Positions 9,540-19,173 of a DNA stretch of 64,000 bases are shown one piece after another. The first letter of the stretch is position 1. Each line of letters opens with the position of its first letter. The notes under the pieces are model-generated. The model did not search any database. It was not told the DNA's origin and was given only the letters and a program-made list of their open reading frames with translations. The stretch comes from Bradyrhizobium sp. dw_411 (GTDB lineage: Bacteria; Pseudomonadota; Alphaproteobacteria; Rhizobiales; Xanthobacteraceae). Where the stretch lies: positions 62,001-126,000 of the forward strand of contig NZ_JAAVUY010000015.1 of assembly GCF_018449695.1 (NCBI RefSeq). The letters are read 5' to 3'. A program made the translations under genes and the position numbers.

Positions 9540-9635
9540 ATGATGATCGGGCTTACCATCCTTGCGGTACTGACGTTCATTGCCATCGGCGAAATTCGCA
9601 GGACACAAGGTCCGCAGCTTACGAGCGAGGATTGA
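9540..9635 (+). CDS. Possible 31-residue membrane peptide
   Basis: An ATG at 9540, with CAGGAGATACAGGG upstream, begins a 31-codon frame: MMIGLTILAVLTFIAIGEIR, then a short polar tail ending in SED. Residues 2-17 form one strongly hydrophobic helix followed by charged residues, as in small single-pass inner-membrane proteins. It sits on the rightward strand in the gap between lpxA and the next leftward gene, so it is not part of the lpx operon. No family is recognised, and a chance frame is possible. Confidence 0.4.
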   Translation: MMIGLTILAVLTFIAIGEIRRTQGPQLTSED

Positions 9636-9668
9636 GACGGCGTCTTCACCAGCCGGAAAATCCGTTGG

Positions 9669-9968
9669 CTAATTCATCGTGCGCTGCACGAAGGCAGACC
9701 CTTGCGTGACCACGCACATGTAGGAATAGGTTTGCGCTTCACCTGAATCCTCAACATCCACGTCGATGATCACGGGCCGTGACTGGCCCTTCCACGTCGC
9801 CAGAATCTCCGGCGGTACCGGACGTGTGCGCGACTTCTTTACCACCAGTCCCACGATGCGCGGCAGCGCCTCGGTGGCCTTGGATACGCAGGTCTGGCCG
9901 GCTTCCGCGCCACTGCGAGGGATCACCGATAGTGCCGCTAAAACGGTGAGCGTGATCGCGATACGCAT
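9669..9968 (-). CDS. Small exported protein, function unknown
   Basis: A 99-residue protein with a clear Sec signal peptide (MRIAITLTVLAALSVIPRSG, cleavage probably after AEA at about residue 23). Two Cys lie in the mature part (QTCVSK and YMCVVTQ) and could form one disulfide. The frame is open upstream to 10085, with other possible starts at 10004, but only the ATG at 9968 puts the signal sequence first. It lies between fabZ (127 bases upstream) and lpxA (391 bases downstream) on the same strand. It is not a known lipid A gene; it may be a lineage-specific insertion into the cluster. Confidence 0.65.
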   Translation of the reverse strand: MRIAITLTVLAALSVIPRSGAEAGQTCVSKATEALPRIVGLVVKKSRTRPVPPEILATWKGQSRPVIIDVDVEDSGEAQTYSYMCVVTQGSAFVQRTMN

Positions 9969-10095
9969 TGGACGTTTCCAAGACACGGGATGTTTCCCAG
10001 CCATGTCGCGGAAATTAGACCACACAAATTCCGTACTGTCGATTGGAGCGCCGTGACGCAAGGCACCGGCGCCGATAACGCGCACGTACGGCGCG

Positions 10096-10554
10096 TCAGT
10101 CGGTCAGCATCGCGCCGACGTCGGCTTCGGCAACGACCACGCCGTTGACCTTGGCGTCGCCGTGAAACCACCACATCGCCTTGCGCCGTCCGATGCTGCG
10201 CATGTGATATTCGATGGTGTCGCCGGGCAACACGGGCTTGCGGAATTTGCACTTGTCGATGGTCAGAAAATAAACCGCGCGCGGCTTCTCGGTGCCTTCG
10301 ACCGATTTGATTCCGATGACGCCGGCGGTCTGCGCCATGGCCTCGATCATCATCACCCCCGGATAGACCGGACGCTCTGGAAAATGTCCGAGAAACGGCG
10401 GCTCGTTATAGGTGACGTTCTTGATGCCGATGCCGCTGTAGTCGCTCCGGATTTTGATCACCCGGTCGATCAGCAGCATTGGATAACGGTGCGGGAGCGT
10501 CTTGAGGATCTCGTTGATATCCACGAGCTCAAATTTGACCGCGGCCTCCTCCAT
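10096..10554 (-). CDS. fabZ: 3-hydroxyacyl-[acyl-carrier-protein] dehydratase
   Basis: A 152-residue hot-dog-fold dehydratase that removes water from 3-hydroxyacyl-ACP in type II fatty acid synthesis. The catalytic His/Glu region reads FLGHFPERPVYPGVMMIEAM, and the N-terminal LPHRYPMLLIDRV is typical. The ATG at 10554 overlaps the lpxD stop by one base, so translation is probably coupled. FabZ competes with LpxA and LpxD for 3-hydroxyacyl-ACP, which explains its place among lipid A genes. A much longer leftward frame through this region is only an out-of-frame reading of lpxD joined to fabZ. Confidence 0.96.
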   Translation of the reverse strand: MEEAAVKFELVDINEILKTLPHRYPMLLIDRVIKIRSDYSGIGIKNVTYNEPPFLGHFPERPVYPGVMMIEAMAQTAGVIGIKSVEGTEKPRAVYFLTIDKCKFRKPVLPGDTIEYHMRSIGRRKAMWWFHGDAKVNGVVVAEADVGAMLTD

Positions 10555-11621
10555 CAACCCTGCCCCTTGCCCTTCGGATCGGCCGCGCCATCGCGCGCCA
10601 AACGTTCCACCGCCACGATCTCCCGGAACCACTGTTTGGTCGGCTTTGCGAAGAAGCCTCCCCAGCGTCCATTGGCCGGAATGTCGTCCTTTACGCCGCT
10701 CATCGCCGTCACCTGGGCGCCGTCGCCGATATGAAGATGGTTGTTGATGCCCACCTTGGCGCCCAATGCCACATTGTCCCCGATCGTCAGGCTGCCGGCG
10801 AGCCCGATCTGGGCCGCGAGCAGGCAATGCCTGCCGATTGTCACATTGTGGCCGATCTGGACCTGATTGTCGATTTTCGTGCCTTCCCCGATTACCGTAT
10901 CGCGCAGGCTGCCGCGATCGATGGTCGTTCCGGCGCCGATCTCCACGCCGTTCTGGATCAGGACGCGGCCGGTTTGCGGCACCTTCAAATGCCCGCCCTC
11001 GCCGAAGAAGATGAAGCCGTAGCCATCCTGTCCGATGCTGCAGCCGGGATGGATCAGCACGTCGTTTCCGATCAGCGCGAATTGAATCGAGCAGCGGGCC
11101 CCGACATTGCAATCCCTGCCAATCCTGACATTGGCCGCGATGATGGCCCCGGCGCCGATCACCGTTCCGGCGCCGATTTCCACATTTGGACCGATCACCG
11201 CGAGCGGATCGACAATCACGCCATCTTCCAGATGCGCCGTCGGGTCGATAATGGCTGATGGCGCGATGCCGCTATTGCCGAACCAGGACTGCGGACGCAG
11301 CGCATCGCTGTGGAGCTTGCGCGCAATCTTCACGAACGCACGGAACGGATGCTCCACCCGCAATGCCGCGACATGAGCCGGCACACGGCCCTCGAATCGA
11401 GCGCTGACCAGGCATGCTCCGGCCATCGTCGAAGCAAGCTGATCGGCATATTTGAGATTATCGAAAAACGTCAGATGCATCGGGCCGGCTTCGTCGAGCG
11501 AAGCCAGTCCCGTGATCTGCCGGTTACCCAGCGATGCATCGGACAGATGCGCCTTCGTCAACGCGGCGATATCAGCCAGCGTCGACGAAGGTGGTTGCTC
11601 AAAGAATATCGGTTGCGCCAT
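10554..11621 (-). CDS. lpxD: UDP-3-O-acylglucosamine N-acyltransferase
   Basis: A 355-residue acyltransferase adding the N-linked 3-hydroxyacyl chain to UDP-3-O-acyl-glucosamine. Residues 1-100 form the N-terminal uridine-binding domain (LTFFDNLKYADQL). Residues 105-320 are hexapeptide repeats forming the left-handed beta-helix. The catalytic His lies in DNQVQIGHNVTIG. The C-terminal tail ends in Lys/Gly-rich KGKGQG. Translated directly after bamA (33-base gap) and coupled to fabZ. Location: cytoplasm. Confidence 0.96.
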   Translation of the reverse strand: MAQPIFFEQPPSSTLADIAALTKAHLSDASLGNRQITGLASLDEAGPMHLTFFDNLKYADQLASTMAGACLVSARFEGRVPAHVAALRVEHPFRAFVKIARKLHSDALRPQSWFGNSGIAPSAIIDPTAHLEDGVIVDPLAVIGPNVEIGAGTVIGAGAIIAANVRIGRDCNVGARCSIQFALIGNDVLIHPGCSIGQDGYGFIFFGEGGHLKVPQTGRVLIQNGVEIGAGTTIDRGSLRDTVIGEGTKIDNQVQIGHNVTIGRHCLLAAQIGLAGSLTIGDNVALGAKVGINNHLHIGDGAQVTAMSGVKDDIPANGRWGGFFAKPTKQWFREIVAVERLARDGAADPKGKGQG

Positions 11622-11653
11622 TCCACCCGTCGCGGTCCGGCCGGCAATTAAAC

Positions 11654-14227
11654 TCAGAACGATGTGCCGCCGCCAAATCTGAATTGCTGCACTCGATCAT
11701 ACGGACTCTTGGTCAGCGGAACCGCATAATCGAAACGCAGCGGACCGAACGGCGACGCCCAGATCAGACCGACACCCACCGACGAACGGACCACGCTGGA
11801 ACTGTCATACTGCAATCCCAAGCAGGTTCCGGGATTGGGCGGAACGTTCGGATGAGCCGACGGATTGGTCGGAGGCACGCAACCCGGCGTGTTGACTTCG
11901 CCGGTGGCAGCCCACGACGTCGGTCCCGTGTAGTCATACAGACCGCCCGCGTCCGCATAGACCGCGCCCTTCAAGCCGATTTCCTTTGGCAGGAACCAGA
12001 ACGGCATCTGCATTTCCAGCGACGCACCCCAATACTTCGTGCCGCCGAGCGCATCCTGCGTACCGTAAGGATTGATGTCACGCGGACCAATGCCGTTCGG
12101 CGCAAAGCCGCGAACAAGATTCGGTCCCATCTGGAACTGATCGAGCATGCGAATGGCGTTGTTGCCGACCTGGGTCAGCAGGCCGGTTTGCACATGGACC
12201 AACCCGACGATATCGGACACCAGCGGGGTGTAGTACTTCGCGTCGATCGCGGTTTTCAGGTAGGTCACGTCGCCGCCAACGCCCGCGAAGTCCTGCTTGA
12301 AATCGATCATCAGACCGTCGGTCGGGTTCTTGTTATTGTCGAGCGTGTTGTAGTTCAGCGTGTAACCGATCGCCGACGTCAACGTGGAACCGTTGGCGAG
12401 TTCCTTGCGGACCGGCAACGAAGCTTCGCCGTCGCTGTAGCACCACAGACCCATGCCCGAAATATCCGTAGCGCCCATCGCGGTTGCAACGGGAGGTCCT
12501 CCGTTTCCTGCGACCCATGCCGGCGACGGGTTAAAGGCGAGCAGGCCATTCGACGGATTGTTGTTACAGTTGTTCAGATAGCTCGGCAGCGAAATATCCT
12601 GCTCATAGATCGAATACCGAAGCTGCAAGGTGAGATCTTCACGCAAGGCGAGCCCGAGCCGCGGGCTGATGCCCAGGGTTTTGGTGCCGTACGAAATATA
12701 GTTATTGGGTAGCTGCTCACGGTAATACGTGTCGAGGCCGAGAGCGACGCGGTAATCCAGCAGATAAGGCTCGACAAACGACAGCGATATGCCGCGCGCG
12801 TATTCGCCGTATGTCACCGACGCTTTCGCAAACAGGCCCCGTCCAAGGAAGTTACGCTCGGAGATACTGACTTCGGCGAGCGGACCGTCGGTGGTCGAAT
12901 AACCGCCCGATACCGAGAAGTCGCCGGTGGATTTCTCTTCGAGGTCGACGATGAGAATCACGCGATCGCTCGAGGATCCAGGTTCAGTGGAAATCTTCAC
13001 GGTCTTGAAGAAGTCGAGGTTCTTCAGACGGCGTTCGGCGCGATCAACCAGCGCGCGGTTGTAGGCGTCACCCTCGGCAATATCGAATTCACGGCGGATC
13101 ACGTAATCGCGGGTACGGGTGTTGTTGCGAATGTTGATTCGCTCGATGTAGGTCCGCGGACCCTCGTCGATGGTGAAGACGATGGAAACGGTGTGCGCCT
13201 CGAAATTGCGATCACCGCGCGGACGCACGATCGCAAAGGCAAAACCACGGCGCGAGGCCTCGATCTGCATTTCCTCGACCGACTTCTCCAGCGCTTCGGC
13301 GTTGTAGAGCGAGCCGACATTGACGCGCGAGAACCGGCTCAGTGAATTGCCGTCGAGCGAACCGATGCTGGACTGGAAGTTGACCGAGGCGACCCGGTAC
13401 TGCTGGCCCTCCTCGATCGTGAAGGTCACCATGAATCCCTTGCGCTGCGGATCGTATTCCGTCAGCGCGGCGACCACCTGCACGTCGGCGAAACCATGCT
13501 TGAGGTAATAGCGGCGAATCAGATCGCGATCCGCTTCGATCCGGTCCGGATCGTAGGTGTCGCTGCCGCCCATGAAGCTCAGCAGATTCGATTCACGCGT
13601 CTTGATGATGTCCCGCAGGCGATACGACGAATAAGCGACGTTACCAACGAAATTGACCGATTGAATGCCGGTCTTCGCGCCCTCGGTGATCGTGAAAATC
13701 AGATCGACGCGGTTGTTGGGCTGTTCGATGATTTCGGGCGTGACGGTCACGTCATAACGGCCGGAATGGCGATAGATTTCGGCGATGCGCTGGGCATCGG
13801 ACTGGACCACGGGACGCGACAGCGTGCCACGCGGCTTGGATTGGACTTCCCCGGTCAACTGTTCGTCTTTGACCTTCTTGTTGCCCTCGAAGACAACGCG
13901 GCCGATGACCGGGTTTTCGACCACGGTCACCACCAGACGGCCGCCGGCCTGATTGATCCTGACGTCCTGGAAAAGCCCGGTCTCGATCAGGGCCTTCAGG
14001 CCGTCATCGATATGAGGCTGGTCGAGGCGCCCGCCGGGGCCCGCCTTGAAATAGGAACGGATGGTCGCCACTTCGACGCGGCGATTACCTTCGACCTGGA
14101 TAGAATCCACGGTTTGGGCAGCCACCGGTGACGACACAACCACAGCCGCCAGAGAGGCAGCAACCGGCACGGCGACCATGATCAGGGCGGCCAACAAGCC
14201 CCCCCGCACTCGCATTCCAACATTCAT
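11654..14227 (-). CDS. bamA: Outer membrane protein assembly factor BamA
   Basis: An essential Omp85-family protein that inserts beta-barrel proteins into the outer membrane; 857 residues. A signal peptide (GLLAALIMVAVPVAASLA, with a VAAQ cleavage region) precedes five POTRA repeats (about residues 40-400; the first begins DSIQVEGNRRVEVATIRSYF). A 16-strand barrel follows, containing GLIWASPFGPLRFDYAVPL, and it ends in a C-terminal Phe, the outer-membrane sorting signal. The frame is open upstream to 14404, but the ATG at 14227 puts the signal sequence in place. Between rseP and lpxD, as in most proteobacteria. Confidence 0.96.
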   Translation of the reverse strand: MNVGMRVRGGLLAALIMVAVPVAASLAAVVVSSPVAAQTVDSIQVEGNRRVEVATIRSYFKAGPGGRLDQPHIDDGLKALIETGLFQDVRINQAGGRLVVTVVENPVIGRVVFEGNKKVKDEQLTGEVQSKPRGTLSRPVVQSDAQRIAEIYRHSGRYDVTVTPEIIEQPNNRVDLIFTITEGAKTGIQSVNFVGNVAYSSYRLRDIIKTRESNLLSFMGGSDTYDPDRIEADRDLIRRYYLKHGFADVQVVAALTEYDPQRKGFMVTFTIEEGQQYRVASVNFQSSIGSLDGNSLSRFSRVNVGSLYNAEALEKSVEEMQIEASRRGFAFAIVRPRGDRNFEAHTVSIVFTIDEGPRTYIERINIRNNTRTRDYVIRREFDIAEGDAYNRALVDRAERRLKNLDFFKTVKISTEPGSSSDRVILIVDLEEKSTGDFSVSGGYSTTDGPLAEVSISERNFLGRGLFAKASVTYGEYARGISLSFVEPYLLDYRVALGLDTYYREQLPNNYISYGTKTLGISPRLGLALREDLTLQLRYSIYEQDISLPSYLNNCNNNPSNGLLAFNPSPAWVAGNGGPPVATAMGATDISGMGLWCYSDGEASLPVRKELANGSTLTSAIGYTLNYNTLDNNKNPTDGLMIDFKQDFAGVGGDVTYLKTAIDAKYYTPLVSDIVGLVHVQTGLLTQVGNNAIRMLDQFQMGPNLVRGFAPNGIGPRDINPYGTQDALGGTKYWGASLEMQMPFWFLPKEIGLKGAVYADAGGLYDYTGPTSWAATGEVNTPGCVPPTNPSAHPNVPPNPGTCLGLQYDSSSVVRSSVGVGLIWASPFGPLRFDYAVPLTKSPYDRVQQFRFGGGTSF

Positions 14228-14400
14228 GCGCAACGCGCCCTCGTCATTCCAATACCGGTTCGTACCCCTACGACCCGGCAGAATCCCATTTGTCGACCCG
14301 CTTGTAGCCAATTTTACCAAGCCGGCAAACGTTCTATCGCAGTGCGATTTCATTTTCATTCCAAGACGTTGCCCATCGGCCACGCCATAAAAAAGCCGCT

Positions 14401-15552
14401 TCACGATGCGGCCAGATGCAAGATGTCGTTGTAGGTGGCAAACACCATCAGCATCAGCACCAACCCCAATCCGATTCGGAACCCCATCTCCTGCGCCCGC
14501 TCCGACAGAGGGCGCCCGCGGACTGCCTCGACCGCATAGAACAAAAGATGGCCGCCATCGAGCAGGGGAACCGGGAACAGGTTCAACAGCCCGATCGATA
14601 TCGAGAGAACCGCGGCCAGATGAATCAGCGCTGCAAGACCGATGGTAGCGACCTGCCCTGAAATCTGGGCGATCCGCAGCGGGCCGCCGACCTGGTCGGC
14701 CGCTTCGCGCCCGGTGAAGACACCGCCGATATAGGCCAGGGTGCGATCAACCACGAACCAGGTTTCCTTGACGCCAAGCCAGAGCGCGGTCGCGGGGTCT
14801 ACTCGTTCGGTGGTAACGTCGCCGGCCGAGGTCTGGCGGGTAATGCCCAGCACGCCCAGCCGATGCGCGTTCCCGAATGCGTCCTTTACTTCCTTGAGCT
14901 CCGGGGTGCCCTGCAATTGCAGGGTCGAATCGCCGCGCTTGATCGTGAACGTCAGTGGCTCGCCGGCATGAATACTGACGATGCGCTGCATATCGGAGAA
15001 GCTTCCGATCGCCTGTTTATCGATCTCGGTTACGATGTCGCCGACCTGAAAGCCGGCCGCCGCTGCCGCACTGGATGCCTCGATCTTGTCGACGCGCGCG
15101 GTGGTGCTGGGCTTGCCGAAAAAGGTGAACAGGCAGGTAAAGATTACGATCGCCAGCAGGAAATTGGCGATCGGACCGGCGGCCACAATCGCCGCCCGCC
15201 GCCCCACATCCTTGTGGTGGAAGCTGCCGGCACGCTCTTCCTCGGTCATGTTGCTGAGGGTTTCGGAGGACGGCGTGGAAGCCTCGCTCTCGTCGCCGAA
15301 AAACTTGACGTAGCCGCCGAGCGGGACGGCCGAGATCTTCCAACGGGTGCCAAAACGGTCGTTGAACCCCGCCAGTTCCGGTCCAAAGCCGAGCGAGAAC
15401 GTTAACACTTTCACGCCAGCCCAGCGCGCGATCAGGAAGTGACCGAGCTCATGGAAGAAAACGACGATGGTCAGCACGAACAGGAAAGGGACGACGTAAC
15501 CGATCAGGCCATGGGTCAACGTATTGAAACTATGTAGAAAAAACTCAACCAT
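14401..15552 (-). CDS. rseP: Site-2 intramembrane zinc metalloprotease
   Basis: A 383-residue site-2 protease of the inner membrane that cuts anti-sigma factors within the membrane and clears leftover signal peptides. HELGH in the first membrane helix binds zinc, and LFPVPLLDGGH near the C terminus supplies the Asp ligand. There appears to be a single PDZ domain (about residues 125-210, containing GFQVGDIVTEIDKQ) rather than the two of E. coli RseP, so the protein is shorter. The ATG at 15552 (MVEFFLHSFNTL) is preferred to 15576. The gap to the bamA start is 173 bases. In this lineage the target anti-sigma factor is not evident from the window. Confidence 0.93.
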   Translation of the reverse strand: MVEFFLHSFNTLTHGLIGYVVPFLFVLTIVVFFHELGHFLIARWAGVKVLTFSLGFGPELAGFNDRFGTRWKISAVPLGGYVKFFGDESEASTPSSETLSNMTEEERAGSFHHKDVGRRAAIVAAGPIANFLLAIVIFTCLFTFFGKPSTTARVDKIEASSAAAAAGFQVGDIVTEIDKQAIGSFSDMQRIVSIHAGEPLTFTIKRGDSTLQLQGTPELKEVKDAFGNAHRLGVLGITRQTSAGDVTTERVDPATALWLGVKETWFVVDRTLAYIGGVFTGREAADQVGGPLRIAQISGQVATIGLAALIHLAAVLSISIGLLNLFPVPLLDGGHLLFYAVEAVRGRPLSERAQEMGFRIGLGLVLMLMVFATYNDILHLAAS

Positions 15553-15596
15553 CCGCTTCCCCTCAACCAGAGCCAAAAGGCCCTGCCCCCAACGCT

Positions 15597-16820
15597 CTAG
15601 GATGCCTTTAAGGCAATTTGAGGCAATAGGGTGACCGCTTTATTTCTCGCATTATGGTCAACGGAAATCGCATCGTCGGCGGACGTCAGCGGGGCCAGGT
15701 TTCCGGAGCGGATCCAGGCGTCCATGGTCGCCTCGACCAGCCGGGCGATCGCCCCGAATCTGATCTTGCCGGCGATGAATGCCGCCACGGCGACCTCGTT
15801 GGCCGCGTTATAAACTGTGGTCGCGCCACGACCGGTCCGCAGCGCATCATACGCCAGCCGCAACCCCGGGAACCGCTCGAAATCCGGCGCCTCGAAGGTC
15901 AACTGCCCGATCTTGGCCAGATCGAGCTTGGCCGCCGGCCCGACGATGCGATCGGGCCAGCCGAGGCAATGCGCGATCGGCGTGCGCATGTCGGGCGACC
16001 CCAGTTGCGCCACCACCGAACGATCGGAAAACTCCACCATGCCGTGGATGATCGACTGCGGATGCACCAGAACGTCGATCTCTTCCGGCGCCAGCGCGAA
16101 CAGATAGGAGGCCTCGATGACTTCGAGCCCCTTGTTCATCATCGACGCCGAATCGATGGTGATCTTCTGTCCCATGCTCCAGTTCGGATGTTTCAGGGCC
16201 TGTGCGAGCGTGGCCTGCTCGATATCGGCGCTGGCCCAGGTCCGGAATGGTCCGCCCGATGCGGTGATGATGACGCGAACCAGTTCCTCGCGGTTGCCGG
16301 AACCCAGCGCCTGGAACAGCGCGTTGTGCTCGGAATCGGCTGGCAGTATGCAGGCACCGGCCTTGGCCGCGCGCTGCATGAAGAAATCACCGGCGCAAAC
16401 GAGGCATTCCTTGTTGGCCAGCGCGACGCTGGCGCCGCGATCGACCGCGGCGAGCGCGGGCTTCAAGCCGGCCGCGCCGCTCACCGCCGCCATGACCCAA
16501 TCCGCCGGACGGGCCGCGGCCTCGATAATAGCGCTTTCACCGGCGCCGCATTCGATGCGGGTCCCGGCCAACGCGTCTTTCAACTCATTAAGGCGACTGG
16601 GATCGGCGACAGCCGCAAAACGCGCGCCGAACTCCTTGGCCAGCTTGGCCAGCCCCTGCACGTTGGTATTCGCGGTCAACGCTTCGACCTGATAGCGGTC
16701 GCGCGAAGCCCTCAGCAAATCCATCGTGCTGTCGCCGATCGAGCCGGTGGCCCCCAGCACGGTCACCGAGCGTACGGCCGACGCCACGGACTTGTTGTTA
16801 CGCAACGGTACTGCGCTCAT
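15597..16820 (-). CDS. dxr: 1-deoxy-D-xylulose 5-phosphate reductoisomerase
   Basis: A 407-residue NADPH-dependent enzyme making 2-C-methyl-D-erythritol 4-phosphate, the committed step of the MEP isoprenoid pathway. VTVLGATGSIGDSTMDLL is the Rossmann nucleotide-binding loop. Further family blocks are ADSEHNALFQ and ITASGGPFRTW, and the metal and substrate site follows around MGQKITIDSASMMNKGLE. The start at 16820 is followed by about 17 extra residues before the conserved domain. It is four bases from cdsA upstream. It feeds the UppS step two genes away. Confidence 0.96.
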   Translation of the reverse strand: MSAVPLRNNKSVASAVRSVTVLGATGSIGDSTMDLLRASRDRYQVEALTANTNVQGLAKLAKEFGARFAAVADPSRLNELKDALAGTRIECGAGESAIIEAAARPADWVMAAVSGAAGLKPALAAVDRGASVALANKECLVCAGDFFMQRAAKAGACILPADSEHNALFQALGSGNREELVRVIITASGGPFRTWASADIEQATLAQALKHPNWSMGQKITIDSASMMNKGLEVIEASYLFALAPEEIDVLVHPQSIIHGMVEFSDRSVVAQLGSPDMRTPIAHCLGWPDRIVGPAAKLDLAKIGQLTFEAPDFERFPGLRLAYDALRTGRGATTVYNAANEVAVAAFIAGKIRFGAIARLVEATMDAWIRSGNLAPLTSADDAISVDHNARNKAVTLLPQIALKAS

Positions 16821-16824
16821 GAGA

Positions 16825-17669
16825 TCACCAAACCATAAGACCGCGGCCGACGCCATCCGCGCCGCCCCGCAAAAATCCGAAAACTGCCGCCAGGACGATG
16901 GCTGCAACGAAACCGTCGAGACGATCCAACAGGCCGCCATGCCCGGGAATGATGTGACTGGAGTCCTTGACGCCAAACCGGCGCTTCACGGCAGACTCGA
17001 ACAGATCCCCCAGTTGCGAGACGATCGAGAGCACGGCCCCAAGTAGCAGCAGAGGCCCGGTTTTGCCCAGACCCAATAGCGCAAATCCGCCGGCAATCAC
17101 CAGACTGGCCACAAAGCCGCCGATAGCGCCGGCCCAGGTCTTCTTGGGACTGACCCGCGGCCAGAGTTTTGGTCCGCCGATGCCGCGGCCGGCAAAATAA
17201 CCGCCAATATCGGTCACCCACACCACCAGCAACACCAGGATCAGCGCGGCAAATCCCTTGACCTGGTCGAGCCGCACCAGCACCGAGGCGATTTCGGCCG
17301 CAGCCGCATAGAGAAATCCGCTGACAGCCCAGACACGGCGCTCCTTGGCGAACAACGCGACACCGGCCACGCCAACAACGAGCACCAGGAAAGCAGCGTC
17401 GATCCGCCCCAGCGCCAGGCAAAGTCCCGATATTACCAGCGCAGCTATGCCCGCAGCTATCGCGCGCGTTTCGCGCGACGCCGCCACGATCGTCAGCCAT
17501 TCGACATAGAGACCAATCGACGCCAGCGTCACCAGAACGGTCCACAGCCATCCGCCGGCATAGGCGATCGCGAGCGCAAGAGGCGCCAAAACCAGCGCGA
17601 CGATCACGCGCATCAGGAGATTATTGGTCCCCTGCTCGACGGCGGCCGCGGGCGCGGCGTCGCCCTCGG

Positions 17670-17673
<4 letters not shown>
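16825..17673 (-). CDS. cdsA: Phosphatidate cytidylyltransferase
   Basis: An integral membrane enzyme of 282 residues making CDP-diacylglycerol, the precursor of all membrane phospholipids. It has about eight hydrophobic helices. The signature near the C terminus reads SQLGDLFESAVKRRFGVKDS followed by IIPGHGGLLDRLDG, with catalytic Asp residues. It starts at a GTG (17673) that overlaps the uppS stop as GTGA, indicating translational coupling. Order uppS-cdsA-dxr is typical of alphaproteobacteria. Confidence 0.95.
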
Positions 17674-18431
<758 letters not shown>

Positions 18432-18444
18432 TCAATTCCTTAAG

Positions 18445-18532
18445 AGCATGCCCTTAAGAGCAGCGTCCGGAACAGTGGGAACCGGACTTCCCGGACAAAC
18501 GACATCGCCTGTTCCGGGATCATGCTCACACA
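18445..18532. repeat. Intergenic palindromic repeat between uppS and frr
   Basis: The gap holds an imperfect inverted repeat. AGAGCATG near 18445 matches ATCATGCTC at about 18521-18529, with GGAACAGTGGGAACCGG in between and a degenerate copy of its complement. It has the look of the common rhizobial dispersed repeat that begins GAGCATGATC and contains GTGGGAACCGG, here degenerate and with an extra inserted segment. It could fold in the frr-uppS mRNA and affect downstream expression; that is inference. Confidence 0.55.
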
Positions 18533-18541
18533 AAAGACAGT

Positions 18542-19105
18542 CTAGACGGTGAGGATTTCCTTTTCCTTGACCGCAAGCAACTGATCGATCTCCGTGATCG
18601 TCCCGTCAGTCGCCTTCTGCACGTCATTGGCCAGACGTTCCTGATCGTCCTCGGAAATCTCGTGATTCTTCTCAAGCTTCTTGATCGTATCGAGGCCGTC
18701 GCGGCGGACATGGCGGACCGCGACCTTGGCAGCTTCGGCATATTTGTGCGCGACCTTGACGAGTTCCTTGCGGCGATCCTCGTTGAGTTCGGGAATGCGC
18801 AGACGGAGCACCTGCCCTTCGGTCGCGGGACTGAGGCCAAGATTGGAATCGACGATCGCCTTTTCCACGGCCTTGACCATCGACTTGTCCCATACCTGCA
18901 CCGAAAGCAGCCGCGGCTCGGGCACGCTGATGGTCGCCACCTGATTGAGCGGCATATGCGTACCGTAAGCATCGACCTGCACCGGTTCCAGCATCGAGGC
19001 CGTCGCGCGGCCGGTCCGCAAGCCGCCCAGTTCGTGCTTGAGAGATTGGGTGGCGCCCTGCATGCGGCGCTTCAATTCGCTGACGTCGAAACTACCCGTG
19101 GGCAT
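18542..19105 (-). CDS. frr: Ribosome recycling factor
   Basis: A 187-residue protein that, with EF-G, splits post-termination ribosomes. Typical blocks are LKHELGGLRTGRATASMLEP (the tRNA-mimic tip region), YGTHMPLNQVATISVPEPR and DEQ-like EDDQERLANDVQKATD near the C terminus. Length equals the family norm. The start MPTGSFDVSELKRRMQ is preceded by GGAGGAAGAGCG, a good Shine-Dalgarno. It is 68 bases downstream of pyrH, the usual partner. Confidence 0.96.
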   Translation of the reverse strand: MPTGSFDVSELKRRMQGATQSLKHELGGLRTGRATASMLEPVQVDAYGTHMPLNQVATISVPEPRLLSVQVWDKSMVKAVEKAIVDSNLGLSPATEGQVLRLRIPELNEDRRKELVKVAHKYAEAAKVAVRHVRRDGLDTIKKLEKNHEISEDDQERLANDVQKATDGTITEIDQLLAVKEKEILTV

Positions 19106-19173
19106 AACGCTCTTCCTCCTGAAAACTCGTCGATGCCGCCGGCCTTTCGCGCGTTCGGCGCTTTAAAGGCCGG

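Noticed and set aside
10555..11112. Upstream extension of fabZ to a 338-codon frame
   Set aside because: The N-terminal part is lpxD read in the wrong frame; FabZ homology starts at 10554.
15654..16838. Rightward open frame of 394 codons
   Set aside because: Antisense to dxr with low-complexity Arg/Gly-rich translation.
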